From: Medicago truncatula
Lineage: Eukaryota > Streptophyta > Magnoliopsida > Fabales > Fabaceae
Assembly (NCBI RefSeq): GCF_003473485.1
Contig: NC_053045.1
Location: forward strand, 43,132,494-43,196,493
Length of the DNA: 64,000 bases
Direction: 5' to 3'
The translations under genes were made by a program, and so were the position numbers. The notes below the pieces were generated by a model, which saw nothing but the letters and a program-made list of their open reading frames with translations, had not been told where the DNA came from and did not search any database. Positions 1-12,053 of the stretch are shown here, piece by piece. The first letter of the stretch is position 1; every line of letters starts with the position of its first letter.

Positions 1-868
1 TATAGCTGATAAGCTAGCTTATAGCTGATAAGCTAGCTTATAGCTGATAGCTTATAGCTGATGACTGATAGCTGATAGCTTATAGCTTATAGCTGATGAC
101 TGATAGCTGATAAGCTAATTGAACTGTTTGGTAAAACTAGCGTTTCATCTAGCTGATAAACGTAAAATAACATAAAAGGACATTCATAATAAAATTTATA
201 TCAATTGATAAATAAAATATTTTCTTTACAAAAAAGTAGAATACTTAAAATTTAATAATTCTAATTTATTATTTTAATATATATATTATATATGTATGTA
301 TATATTTTTATATACTATTGTTAAAAAGAAGCGAAACAATATATGTTTTTTCTTTTGTAAGAAAAATGCGTAACATGTATTACTAGACAATATATATAAA
401 AACAGTACAAAAAAAATGATTAAAGAAAAAGCACAATAAAAACAATATTATATAAAAGCACGTAACAAAATATAAACGCAACGTTAAAAAAACAATATAA
501 ACGTAACGTTTATTTAAAAAAATATAAACTTAACGTCATTAAAAAAAAATATAAATGTAACATTACTTCAAAGAAAATATATAAACGTGACATCTTTCAT
601 ATATATAAATAAACGTAACATTTAATAAATTATAAAGGGGTAGAAATGGGTTTTAGATAAATCAATAAGGATAAAAATGGAAGAAAATATGATAAGCTAT
701 AAGCTATAAGCTCAAACGCTACTTGAAGTAGCTTCTGAAAAATAGCTTATAAGCTCCTGAAATAAGCTACAAACTCGTTGTAAAAAAGCGTTACCAAACA
801 GAGTTTTTTTTGTCAGACGAGCTTATAAGCTATAAGCTATAAGCTCTTTTTGGGAGTTACCAAACAGA
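1..868. repeat. MITE-like element with AGCTTATAGCT subterminal repeats (left end outside window)
   Basis: The first 115 bases are a run of short variants of TATAGCTGATAAGC. The mirror motif (GCTTATAAGCTATAAGCT) recurs at about 690-845, and the block ends with GTTACCAAACAGACCC, a terminus seen on many plant non-autonomous DNA transposons. A related internal string, CTGTTTGGTAA, lies near 124. Between them, about 470-625, is an imperfect tandem repeat of a 35-45 base unit containing ATAAACGTAACGTTT. No coding sequence was seen. A hAT-like class is a guess from the subterminal repeats; the left terminus is not in the window. Confidence 0.55.
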
Positions 869-1891
869 CCCTAAAGTATATACAGATGCGGTTTGAGAAA
901 TTTTTAGTAATAATCAAGATGTATTGTTATCCGTTTAATTTACTTATTAAATCCAACTATTTTTTTTATAAAATCCAATGAATCACATTTATATAAAAAC
1001 AAAAACCATTGAATAATTTTTTTTTGAGGCAAAATCCGTTGACACCAAATCTAACGGTGTCTACTTATTTCCTAAATTGCTAACATCATGAGGTGACTCA
1101 CATACGAGTTGTTGTCGTTTTTAATCTCTGCCTAATTATTCCCTAAACTTTCATCTCTTTGAAATGGAATTACTCAATTCTATTCTGAGATATTTCTCTT
1201 TCGAATGAATTACTCAATTTTTTTTTTGGTACAATTTTTTTGGTACAATGAATTACTCAATTCTACTTTGTAAGAATTAACGTTGTGTATCCACGGCCAA
1301 CAACAATTCAGTTCCTTATTTGAATCTATGAATTTTTTCTATAGCGTTGGATCTGTTGTGAAATTTGAATCCAAAATGTTTTGCATCCACAAAAATATCG
1401 AATAGATCTCAGTAAAAAAAACGTTTTTGATCCCAATCTGAATTGAATAGATCCACAATGCAAAGCTATAGCAAAAAATCATAGTTGTGGACAATCTATG
1501 AGATCAATTCAATATTGCTATAGATGTTTTGTATAGACAATCAATTCAATATTTGAATCTATGAGATTGGGATCAAATTAAGGAATTGGATTTGAGTAGG
1601 CAAGAAAGACAATGAACCTATGGTAGCAGATTCTTCCATATGTGTCTTTGGGATGGTTGTCAACATTTGGATCAACTTGTTTCTCTCTTATGTGATCAAA
1701 TAATTCATAAAATAATTGTAGCATATAAGTGAAATTTCAAAGATCCAAAATGTTTTTTTGCTATAGAAAAGAACGTGTTCAATTTATATTTTATTGTTAT
1801 GATTCAGTTTATATTGAATCCGATTTCGGGAGGAAGAAGATGAGGGTATGAGAGTGAATAAATGTGTGTCAACTGATCCCAATTCATTTTT
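869..1891. other. AT-rich intergenic stretch
   Basis: No gene recognised. Three short direct copies of GAATTACTCAATTCTA lie near 1167, 1207 and 1250, and related phrases around GAATTGAATAGATCCA recur at 1320-1570, so this is probably old decayed repeat sequence. Confidence 0.5.
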
Positions 1892-1897
1892 TTTACT

Positions 1898-3394
1898 GGG
1901 CTTAATTGATTCGCCGGTCCCTTAACTTATTTCTTTTATTCAATTTGGTTTCATAAGTCTTAACTTTCTCAAACACGTTCATTAACTTATTTCTTTTATT
2001 CAATTTAGTTCAATTTTGATAATTTTAATCCCCTAAAAAAAGAGAACGTTGGATTACGGAAGTCTATCAAATTTTATAGTGTACCACCACCTAATTTATT
2101 TTAGTTTGCTTTATCTTCTTCCCTCATCTCCATCTTCATACAACCTTCATCATCTTCAACTTTTTTTTTTCCTTTCAAAACTCTATTTCAACTTCAACAA
2201 ATACAACATAATCAAACCCTTAACATCACAAATTATGTTTGGCCATTTTCTTTACTCTTACCTTCAACACTCATCATCTTCACCACATATTTTTTTTTCT
2301 TCAATTTCTTCATCCAACCACCACCTCCATCATCATCATCATCATCAATTTTCCTCACCATCATCATCATCATCAATTTTCCTCACCATCATCAATTTTC
2401 TCCACATCATCAAAACCCAATAAATTAAAAATTAAAACACAGAGCACAAAATTCCAATTTTTAAACCATAAAAATTTAGATCAAAACCCTAGACTTTCTT
2501 AAAAAATTGAAATTTTTCTACATTTAAACATGTTAGTTCCTCACGTTTTCATGGTCTGAGACATAAACTTAATTTTTGTTTCTTAAATTTATGATTAAAG
2601 AAACTTAATTTTTTTTGTTAAATCCAATGGAAAAACTCATGGGGAATATATGGTGGTGACGAGGGAAGATAGAATCATAAGAAAAAGAAAAGGAGATTTT
2701 TATGGGTCAAAAAATTAAAACAATTGTTGTTGTCAAAATTAGAATCCAGTAATTCTTCCCTCTATAAAAAAAAAAAAAAAAAAACCCATTAATTCTTCTT
2801 TTACTGAGAAATTGAATTTTATCAACAATAATGATATCATGATATCATTGTATTGTTGTTGTTGGGCATGAAGTGAAGTTGGAGAGAATGGTTGGATGGA
2901 GTGAATTTTTGTTCTGAATCTCTTCTTTGATCCACCACCAAACAGATTCACCATCGATCTCTTTGCGGTGGAAGTTCTGGTGACAGTTACAAGCGGCGCA
3001 AATAACAGCTTCTTGACGGCGTATGATATTCTCGGTACCTCACCGTTGAAACAAAACCGTTGTTGCCGTTACCTTTTCATCCGTCAACTTCGACGGTAAG
3101 TTTTGAACGTGAAGCCGAGTTAGCAAGTGAGTCATAACTTGTTGGCACTGGTGTTTGTGTTTCTGGAATCTCCATATCCTCTTCTTGTTCATCAAATTCC
3201 ATCTCACTCTTCAAACAATTAATCTGATAGACCTCCGTAATCCAACGGTCTCTTTTTCTAGGGGATTAAAATTATCAAAAATGGACCAAATTGAATAAAA
3301 GAAATAAGTTAAAGGACGTGTTTGAGAAAGTTAAGTTTTATGAGACCAAATTGAATAAAAGAAATAAATTAAGGGACTGGCAGGTCAATTAAGT
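1898..3394. mobile_element. Long-TIR Mutator-like (Pack-MULE-type) element carrying a ZF-HD gene fragment
   Basis: About 180 bases at 1898-2077 are repeated in inverted orientation at 3222-3394. Both arms contain TTATTTCTTTTATTCAATTT twice and the phrase TTTTAATCCCCTA followed by GTTGGATTACGGA. The interior is not transposase. It holds a CAT-rich low-complexity stretch (2318-2400) and, on the minus strand, a decayed zinc-finger homeodomain sequence listed separately. Long terminal inverted repeats around a host-gene fragment are the signature of Pack-MULEs. A 9-base target duplication could not be identified because the right end abuts another repeat, so the superfamily assignment is inferred. 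Confidence 0.6.
2905..3202 (-). pseudogene. Captured, decayed zinc-finger homeodomain (ZF-HD/ZHD) gene fragment
   Basis: Read on the minus strand from an ATG at 3202, the sequence gives MEFDEQEEDMEIPETQ, then SYDSLANSASRSK, a stop near 3078, then VRYREYH, which is the start of the ZF-HD dimerisation zinc finger (family VRYRECLKNHA). The rest of the finger resumes after an apparent deletion and frame change as ICAACNCHQNFHRKEIDGE. In another frame follows GGGSKKRFRTKI, the start of a ZHD homeodomain (family KKRFRTKF). ZF-HD proteins are plant transcription factors that dimerise through this finger. With a stop, a deletion and frame changes it cannot encode a working factor. It sits inside the long-TIR element, so transposon capture of a host gene is the simplest explanation. 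Confidence 0.75.
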
Positions 3395-3930
3395 CTTTTT
3401 ACTTTGGTCCTCGCATTTTGATCAGCTCACGAAAATGGTCCTACCTCTTTCAAATCGAACAAAATCGTCCCTAAACTATATGTTTTTTGCAGTTTTAGTC
3501 CTATCTCCTATTTTCAACTTCAGAAACGCAGAGAAATGACAGTTTTAGACCTACCCCCTATGCTCAACCATGAAATAAACAAGGAATAAAACATGTGGGT
3601 ACAAGGAACCCACTTTATTCAACACACAAACGAAAAAACCCTAATTTCTAAGATATGTTTCAAATTAGTTTTTTTTTTGTTAGCGTGCTGAATAGAGTAG
3701 ATTCCTTGTACCCACATGTTTATTCTTTGTTTATTTCATCGTTGAGCATAGAGGGTAGGTCTGTAACTGCTTAAAACTGCCATTCTCTGCGTTTCTGGAG
3801 TTGAAAATAGGAGGTATGACTAAAACATCAAAAAACATGATAGTTTAGGACGGTTTTGTTAGATTTGAAAGAGGCAGGACCATTTTCGTGAGCTTATCAA
3901 AATGCAAGGACCAAAAGTGTAATTAAGCCT
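3390..3930. mobile_element. Hairpin MITE or foldback element (about 540 bp)
   Basis: The two halves (about 3394-3640 and 3665-3925) are inverted copies. Left-arm GATCAGCTCACGAAAATGG matches the reverse complement of CCATTTTCGTGAGCTTATC on the right, and the arms stay paired through the CATGTGGGTACAAGGAA region. No coding potential. Transcription across it would give a long, nearly self-complementary hairpin. Confidence 0.8.
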
Positions 3931-4249
3931 AATAAAAATAAGAAGTATAGGGTAGTTGGATGTTTTCCCCCGACGGATCTCTAGCAAGTGGTATGCTGGT
4001 ACCCAATGGGTCTACAACGATGGAGCTCTAAGGCTTCGACTACCATTGTCATGTTTTTATTATATTTGAACTTTCATTTAATAGAATTAAATTATGAGTA
4101 AATAGGCAATTACCTCATGAAATCGTAAGTTTCGTCAATTACCCCCTTAAATTAACAAAACTTCAATTACCCCCATGAAATTACACAACGTTAATCAATA
4201 TACCCCTCCGTCAAATTCTTCTGTGAGTCAACATGATGTTTTGCAAATA

Positions 4250-4269
4250 CCCCCCCCCCCCCCCCCCCC
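4250..4269 (+). repeat. Poly-C homopolymer, 20 bases
   Basis: Twenty consecutive C residues lie in the left arm of the long-TIR element. The right arm has only GGGGGGCA-type runs at the matching place, so the run has expanded since insertion or is an assembly or sequencing length artefact. Confidence 0.9.
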
Positions 4270-4448
4270 TTGAAGTTTTGCACTTATATGCAAAATACTC
4301 CCTGAACTTGAAAATTTATATATTTTTTTCTTATCCTTGACTCAAAATATATTAAAGGCAAACAATTAACAATTAACTTAGGTCATTTTCATTGTTAAAT
4401 GTCAAAATGAAATATGGAACTAGAAACAACATATGGAACATCTTAGGA

Positions 4449-4757
4449 CATTTTCATTGCAATGAGAACACCTTTGAAATCCACACTCACCCATCAACCT
4501 CACAATTATCACCTTCTTCATAATCACTTTCATAGTATATTTTACAATTTTCATAACATGTTTCACAAGCAACAAATTTTATATCACCACAAGCCTCACA
4601 TCCACATCACCTCCTTCAATATCATCAATCCTTTCACAACAATAAAGCAATTTCTCAAACTTCTTGTCATCATGAAGTTTCTGAATTTCCTCAACTCCAC
4701 CAATGTATTTCTTTTCAAAAACACTTTTGATAATCAATCCTCCTTTACCATAGTACC
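4449..4757 (-). pseudogene. Captured glutaredoxin-like (Cys-rich C-terminal) gene fragment
   Basis: Minus-strand translation gives KYIGGVEEIQKLHDDKKFEKLL, the C-terminal part of the glutaredoxin fold. After a frame change comes the zinc-binding-type tail GCEACGDIKFVACETC, then ECGFQRCSHCNENG. This order (KYIGGxEEIxxLH, CxxCGDIxFVxCxTC, CxHCNENG) is that of the plant glutaredoxin-like proteins with a four-CxxC C-terminal module. The N-terminal half, with the redox-site region, is absent, and there are stops and at least two frame changes, so it is non-functional. Its position between long TIRs points to transposon capture. Confidence 0.75.
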
Positions 4758-5086
4758 CTTCACGAAGTAACTATTTAAGCTATTCCTTGAATCCTAAATG
4801 TGTTTCTCAAGCTTCCTTGTTTGCCTTTAATATCTTTTGAGTCAAGTATAAGAAGAAAAAAAATATATAATTTTATAAGTTCGGGGGGCATTTTGCACAT
4901 AAGTGCAAAACTTCATGGGGTATTTGCAAAACGTCATATTAACTAGCAGAAGAATTTGACGGAGGGAGTAAATTGACTAACTTTGTGCAATTTCAGGGGG
5001 TAATTGAAGTTTTGTTAATTTCAGGGGGATAATTGACGAAACTTACAATTTCAGAAGGGGTAATTGCCTATTTAATCATTAAATTG

Positions 5087-8000
5087 TATAATTTTATGGA
5101 TGGATTCAGTATATAAGTCCTGAAATTTAAGTACATTGTAAATGCCTTGTTTTTTTTATCCATGTTAAGATGGTTTTTTCTAGATTACATTTAAAGAATG
5201 GTGGCTACCTTACCCACCAATAAAAATGAGCCATTATTAGTGAGGTCAAGGGTAGTTTGTCGGCGTCACTTGAAAATGTACTTATATAGTTAATGTTCGT
5301 CGATCGGGTAAATTACCCACCATTTTTTCACTGAGGTAACATAGGTGCACATATTAACAATCTATTGATGCTAAGGTTTACGAGAGAATATTTGGCAACT
5401 ACGCGAAGTAGCATTATATATCGGTATGAGAAAGATAGTTGAAAGATCATCACATTAGATCCAAAAACAACTAAATAAAAAGAATTTGACACCACATTTT
5501 AACCGAAATCCTTAAACATTATATATAAATTTTTTATTTTTTCATCCAAAATGAAACTTCTAACACACACATATACCAACACATTAACAATTGATTGAAA
5601 TGTAAAAGAGAGCCACCTAATTCACGTGCTTTTTAATATTCATACAACCGGATCTTACATATATAGACAGATTTGGCAGATTGTTCATCAAGATATTGAT
5701 TGAATGAATGAGTTAGAGAAATGTAATCCTGAGGTGAGGTAGGTAACTTGAGATGTCAGGTGATCTGGTCAATTGGGAAGGTGAGAACAGTTTCCTGTGG
5801 TGGGACCAATTGATGAACAGAATTGTTTGTCATGAGAATCATGCATGTTGCAGGCATGCAACTACTATTTATGAAAACCAAGTCTTGTATTCGTACATGA
5901 CATTCCTGCAGAGTCCACTCATATGGTGGTGGGCATAAAAATCAGTCTTTTCTTAAATAAATTAAACTAGGACTATGTTTTGTTTTTTTACAAAAGAAAC
6001 TAGGACTATGCTAGTAGCTAGACATATAAATTTAGTAACTTATACGATTTTGAATTATTAAGATTTGATATGGCCTTCATTTTGTATTTTTTATAAGCAC
6101 CTTTTTCTATTGCAACGATTATTTGGAACCTAAAATTAGGAAATGGATTCTCATAAAATATAATGTTAACATCCAATGATTTGGATTAATATATTTTTTT
6201 AATCGACGTCTGCACGCGATTTCAAAAATTAATCCTTCAAACCGTGACTACAATGACCGTAGAAAAATTTAACTACGGGCAATCTTGATCAAGAATTATG
6301 GAGGTATCCCTAAACTGACGTCCAAGTAAGGACCTATCCAATTTTTTGTTGTCATTCAATTTTCTACAGTTCAGGTAAATAATTAGGTTAGTCGGTCACA
6401 AATGACTGGTACTTCAGTTACGATAATTTGGAAGGGAAGATGTAATCTTAACTATATAACTACCTATTACAAAAGGAAAATTAATCTAATCACACATCCT
6501 GATATTCAGGGCAATTAACATGATTTTGATAAGATTAGACCTTATCATCATGAGTGGTGTATTTTCAATGAAACCTTGCTGTTTAAGGCTTGTGAATGTG
6601 GACCTAATTTGATTCACTTTCGTAAAAAAATCCTAATCAGGGCCCATTACATTCTATGGTATAAAATTGAAGAAAAATCTTTATTGCACTGAAGTTATGT
6701 GGTAGCAATACATAAGTAAAATTAATTTAAAATTTAAATTTATTTTTCAATTATTAAAAGAGTTTAATGGTGATGGATCGACAGTTCCAAACAATTTTGT
6801 ACATGCAAGCAATCAAAAAATTCAGAATTACTACATAAAATTAAAAACATTAATTGATGTGTCAATTCTAAATGTTTTGATTGGTTGTATGACATCAAAT
6901 GATCGGATAATGTGATGTTACATATCCAACAAAATTTTAGGATATAGAGTGTTTACTTAAATATTATTATGTTATATGGCCCATATGTCATATGCTTCGC
7001 AATACATATTATAATGGACACTAAGAATACTATAAATTAATAAAGGGTATAATGTAAGCACATAATTTATAAGACATGATCATTAAAATTTAAAAATCAT
7101 AATTATTTATAATAGAAACTTCATATCTGCATATATGATCTGTGGACAGGTTGGGAGCAAGTAACATCTCATTCCACAATGCAACCATTGGTCTTTTCTT
7201 ATATTTCTTTATCCATCTATCATTTTCATGTTACAATTATTTATTTATTTTTGCTAAACATATAATTGCTTATTGATAGTCACTAAGAGGAAGAATCCCA
7301 AATCAAATTGATTTCTATTGCTAAGTTTTGAGACTATCATTTTAAGCTCCCACACCCATTCCAAGGGAAATAGGAAAACATTAAAATAATCATATTGAAG
7401 CATCTCTCAGTAAAGTATATATAACATAACAACAATAATACAGTAGAAAAGTCCCTCACAAACATTCTAAAAGGCCCCACAGGATTGAATATACTTGAAA
7501 CTTCCATAAACTAGAGTCCAAAGCCATAAGTGGTAGATTCTGTTGTTAAAAGACCGTGTATGACCAGTTTCCTTACTGGATTTTTCTATAGCTTTGCTTC
7601 TTATGGTCTACTTTCCAAGGTGTGACTCTTTTACTATTGCTTGCTACTTACTTTTCACTATGATCGAGTGGTCAATTATTATGTTAACACCAAGATCAGG
7701 TGCATAAATATAGCAAAATAAACAATAATCCATTTCTATCTAAAATTGGGAATATGAATTCATGCAATTGGGATATTCAACATTCACTCAATAAGTACAT
7801 CGATGACCGTCAGATTAAGATCTAATTGCTTATATATATTATAGATTGTGAACCATTTGATCTTGATCCAACAGTTATCGAAGTACTAATTGTGCGAGTG
7901 TAAGATATCTCAATCCGATACTTCTGTCTTGTTGTTGTCAATTGATGGCAATAGAAAGAAGAAACATCAACTTTGTAAATTAAAGTGTATATATTGGATA

Positions 8001-9587
8001 AGAAAACTTTCTAAATATGATTTACATGAATTTGTTCTGCCCAACCTTTTTATGGTTTACAATGCAATCATATATGAGTCATGAATTATTTCCCTGAATG
8101 AAAACCAACCCAAACTATAAATGAGTTTATTTAAACCATTTTTTTTTCTTTTAAAATGACAAATGTTAGTGATTAGTTGTATAATTAATTTTTATACATA
8201 AGTTCAAATCAATTGAGTTACTCAAATCTTTTCTTTAAACCATATATGAGTTGATTAATTATGGTTAATTGAAAGATTTTTTTACTGTGGAATAAAATTT
8301 GCCCGTGAAGTGATCATTAACGTACCATGGCATGTGTTTCACTCTCGTGTGGTTTAATATTGTTTTTGGAATATTACAAGCATTCATCACAGTCGGTACA
8401 ATATAATAAATAATTAAGTACATGAGGTACACAAACTACACATGATGTATAAGTCCACCATAAGGAATATGAGGTTCCACAAAATTCCATTCAAATTCTT
8501 CCATAGACCATGCATCATCAAATTTAGATCCACTTTACCATAGCATGTACTATTATATTTTTACACTATTGAGAAAACAAAGAGTGATTTGGGTGCATAT
8601 GTATAACATCAAGAATTCTGCTCTTCACCCAATGTGCTCGCACTAGTTAACTAGCGCAAGTGTAAACTTGTATGCAAGTTAAATAGCGTTGCACATGTTA
8701 AGTGGCGCAAAGTGACTACTTTTTTTTTATTCAATATGGTGCAAAGTAAAAAATATTTTAAATCGAACAATTTAAATTTTAAATTTGATGTTGTGGATCG
8801 TACAATCTTAATTGAACAATTCAGATATGGTTAACTGCATGCGGTCACAACATGCATGATCCAAATTTAAAAAATAACTAGAAAAGAGGGTAGAAAAGTG
8901 ATTTGAAGTAAAAACATGAAAAATCCCAAGAAACAAAGTGGATGTCCTATTAAAAATGAGTAGTATTATTTGAACAGTTAAATGAGACAACTTATGTGAT
9001 AATTTTTTTTCCATTCTTTTCATTGATAAAAAACAATGGAGAGAAAAAAAGAAAGAGAGAGAATAAAAGTATAATATGAGTATGAAAGAGAAAGTTGTCA
9101 GAAAATGATCGTAGAAATATCACTTCTCTTAAAAAAAAAAATATACATGGCCAATAATGAAAAAAATAGGGATATGAAATGGAGAGTGAGATCTATGTCT
9201 GCACATAGTTTAGGGTGCATTGTGGGCACATTTTGATGGGTACAGTTGGCTTGGATTTGATGCTTTGGTCCCCCAACGTAGTCTCTCTCTATATGTTTAG
9301 TGTTTTTTTGACACTTTACAGAGTTCCCTTTAACGTGCGCGTTGGGTTTCTTTCATGCTTGCTAAATTGGAATCTCTTGTCCGGTGGTGATGGGGTCCAC
9401 AATCACTCAGTGTGGTAATAAGGACCCACCTCCACTCCCTCTCTCTAACTCTAAATTGACCAATGTCACTCCCTATGTAGTTTCGCGTGCATGTTTGTTC
9501 TTACTTCAATTTTTGTAATAAAATCCACACTCACTTTCTACTTTGATGCGACTCTTACTTTACTAGTAAACAAACATAACAGCAATG
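5087..9587. other. Intergenic, no gene recognised
   Basis: AT-rich sequence on both strands. Short open frames near 5753-5938, 7890-8084, 8808-9023 and 9215-9418 show no recognisable domain, splice context or coding bias. No tRNA, SINE box pair or clear inverted repeat was seen. Confidence 0.55.
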
Positions 9588-10240
9588 TTAACTTATGTCT
9601 TGTTAACAAAATTTAAATATAGGGTTTAGGGTTTACTCTTACCACATCTTCATCTTTGTTACACTTGTTTCATTTCGCTTTGGTTTTGTTTACCGCGTAT
9701 TCATACAATACCATTGGTATTCCAGTTGTACAATAAGATTTCCTCTTTAGTTTAAGCGGTACTTTTATAGCACATAAAACACCTGAATTCGATGGTTTAT
9801 TTCTATGTCATTTTGTATGGATGGTAATTCTAAGTAAAAAAAATTCAAATCTAAATTTAAGCAATTAGTCAAAAGTCTAACAATGAAAATATTAACATAT
9901 GTCTTGTTAACAAAATTGAATATCGGTCTAGGGTTTAGTCTTACACATCTTCAACAAAACATCTTCATCTTGCTTACACTTGTTTCATTTTCGCGTTGGT
10001 TTTTTTACTGTCTAATACTCTATCCATAAAACACTGTCAAAATTAGCAGATGTACGATAAAATTTTCTCTTCAATTTAAACGGTACTTTTATAACACATA
10101 AAACACTTGATGTTTTCCTCCGTTTCAACCACCCGTTTGGATTCGATGGTGCATTTGTGTCATTTTGTACTGATTGTAATTCTATATGAAAATTATTCAA
10201 ACCTAAATTGAAGCAATTAGTCAAAAGTCTAACAATGACA
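9588..10240. repeat. Diverged tandem duplication, unit about 300-350 bp
   Basis: The block starting TTAACTTATGTCTTGTTAAC at 9588 recurs at 9892 as TTAACATATGTCTTGTTAAC. Both copies carry, in the same order, GGGTTTAG, CTTACACTTGTTTCATTT, GGTACTTTTATA with ACATAAAACAC, a GATTCGATGG or GAATTCGATGG phrase, GTCATTTTGTA, and end with CAATTAGTCAAAAGTCTAAC (9861 and 10214). The second copy has extra inserted sequence. No open frame is conserved. It may be a duplicated transposon fragment or a regulatory block; the sequence does not decide. Confidence 0.75.
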
Positions 10241-12053
10241 TTTCTCAGATCATATGTTATGGTAACCATTGATTGGTCGAGTTAAATTAATTTTCACTCA
10301 CATGAAAATAGTACACTCAAATCATGACCGATGGTGACTGATCTCAATTAGTGAAGATACATATATTGTAGCAGTCAATATTACAAACAAATCCACCATC
10401 ATATTAACAATTTTTGGACATGTTATTTTTTTATCTTATTTTGTAATATAGATTCATGCTTTATAATGAATGTACAACCTTACATATATATATATATCAA
10501 CTGATCAAATCAAAAGTGTAGTAGATGTAATATTTTAGTTAACTAATACCAAGGTTTATATGACAGAGAATTAAACTGGTGGAGAATAATGATGGGAAGT
10601 AGGGAAGGAGAAGAAAATCCCTTGGAGGACTACAAAATCTGTTTATCCACCCATATCTTCTGTGTTTTGCTTTATCTTTCTTTAATTATTGTTACTTTTT
10701 TGCTTAAAAGCTTAGCTGCTTACCACATGGTTATGTACATCAAGGTTCCATTCCATGCCACCATCTCATGGCTGATCTCTCTTCCTCACTCTCTGACACA
10801 CTCACACTCCATTAACGGTTTATTGTCTTTTGATTAAAAAAAAACAAGAACAAAAGTGATATCTTTGGTCAACATGGATGAGAGAAGAAAATTATGGAGT
10901 AGAACAAAGAGTCTTTTAATTACAAATGCAAAGTGTGACCTCGTTGTGTAATTCAATTGAGTCTTCTTGAGATGTAAAGAGCCACATGGTGGTTTTTTGT
11001 CCCTTTCATTTGGAACTTTTAGTACATCATATAAACATATTGATTGTTCTTGTTTCATTTTTTTTATTTTGTTTATCATTATATACTTCTGTTAATTTGT
11101 CTCTCCCTTTATGAATAAATACTATCTTAATAGAGAAACCATCTTTATTACCTAATATATACGTATGTTTATCTGTAAAAGGTCCATGCAATTGTCTTAT
11201 ATTTTTTGTTCATGTTATTAAGATCTTGATACTAACAACTTGAAAGAAAAAGAAAATGCTATAAAAAAACTTGACCTAAGTTACATTATTTTTGAATTAT
11301 ATACTATACTAATTAAATTAAATATTAGAAAAATTTGAAGTGGGATTTTGCCTTATTACAACATGCCTAGGGCTTTGAGCAGGTCTTAGGGATTCCCTCA
11401 ATGTATCTCTCTGCACAAAAGAATGTTACGTTGGAGTATATATGTGGGTGTGTGTTCTTTATTTTTACTATTTTTTTTTCTTTATTGAACCACTCAAGAT
11501 TCATCCTAATCACGCTTTACCTCTATGTCCCTTTCTTGGATTTCGAATGTTCTTTTTTATATTCCACTGCACAATTCCAATTCCATTATTTTATCACCCA
11601 AATTCCATCTTAGACCAAACCCATCACGTGAACCTAGCTACACAATTCAATTAATTAATCTACCATATAGTATTATATCATTCTTAAGTCTTAGGTCATT
11701 TAATTAAATAATATTATTAATACTCCAAAACATTTGAAATAAAATGGTAAAAGATCTCTTTCAACTTAACTAGATGTCTTAGTTCGAATTCGGTCATGTG
11801 AATGCAACAGTAATAACCTATCAAAAGAGAGTTTCGTCACTTATTTTGGTTTTACCAGGTTTGAGGGATCTATCTCTGCAGTTGCATGCGGATGTATATT
11901 AAATGTACATATGTTCACCTTATCATGCTAGCTAGCTAGGCAGTCTCTTCACTCTCTTTGTATACTACATTTCTAAGGCCATCAAGCGAGACTCAAGGCG
12001 CCAACTGCTCTTTGTCTGATATCTCTCATTTCAACTAACTCATAGAGACCAAA
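10241..12053. other. Upstream region of the Dof gene
   Basis: No second gene seen. The last 120 bases before the Dof start (about 11940-12050) contain CT-rich pyrimidine tracts typical of a plant 5' leader. No TATA box could be fixed with confidence. Confidence 0.4.

Larger units (their letters stand above)
4095..5077. mobile_element. Long-TIR Mutator-like element carrying a glutaredoxin-like gene fragment
   Basis: An inverted repeat of about 270 bases pairs 4095-4360 with 4820-5077. The termini read GAGTAAATAGGCAATTACC on the left and, reverse-complemented, GATTAAATAGGCAATTACC on the right. The element is flanked by ATTAAATTA (4086-4094) and ATTAAATTG (5078-5086), an 8-of-9 match consistent with the 9-base target duplication of Mutator-like elements. 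The interior has no transposase; it carries a decayed host-gene piece on the minus strand. The left arm contains a 20-base poly-C run. Confidence 0.7.

Noticed and set aside
2049-2502. Open frames rich in His/Ser/Phe
   Set aside because: Produced by a CAT/TCA low-complexity stretch inside the long-TIR element; no conserved domain and no start context.
5753-5938. 61-codon open frame MSGDLVNWEGE...
   Set aside because: Trp-rich composition is odd, but it is short, isolated and without homologous motif known to me.
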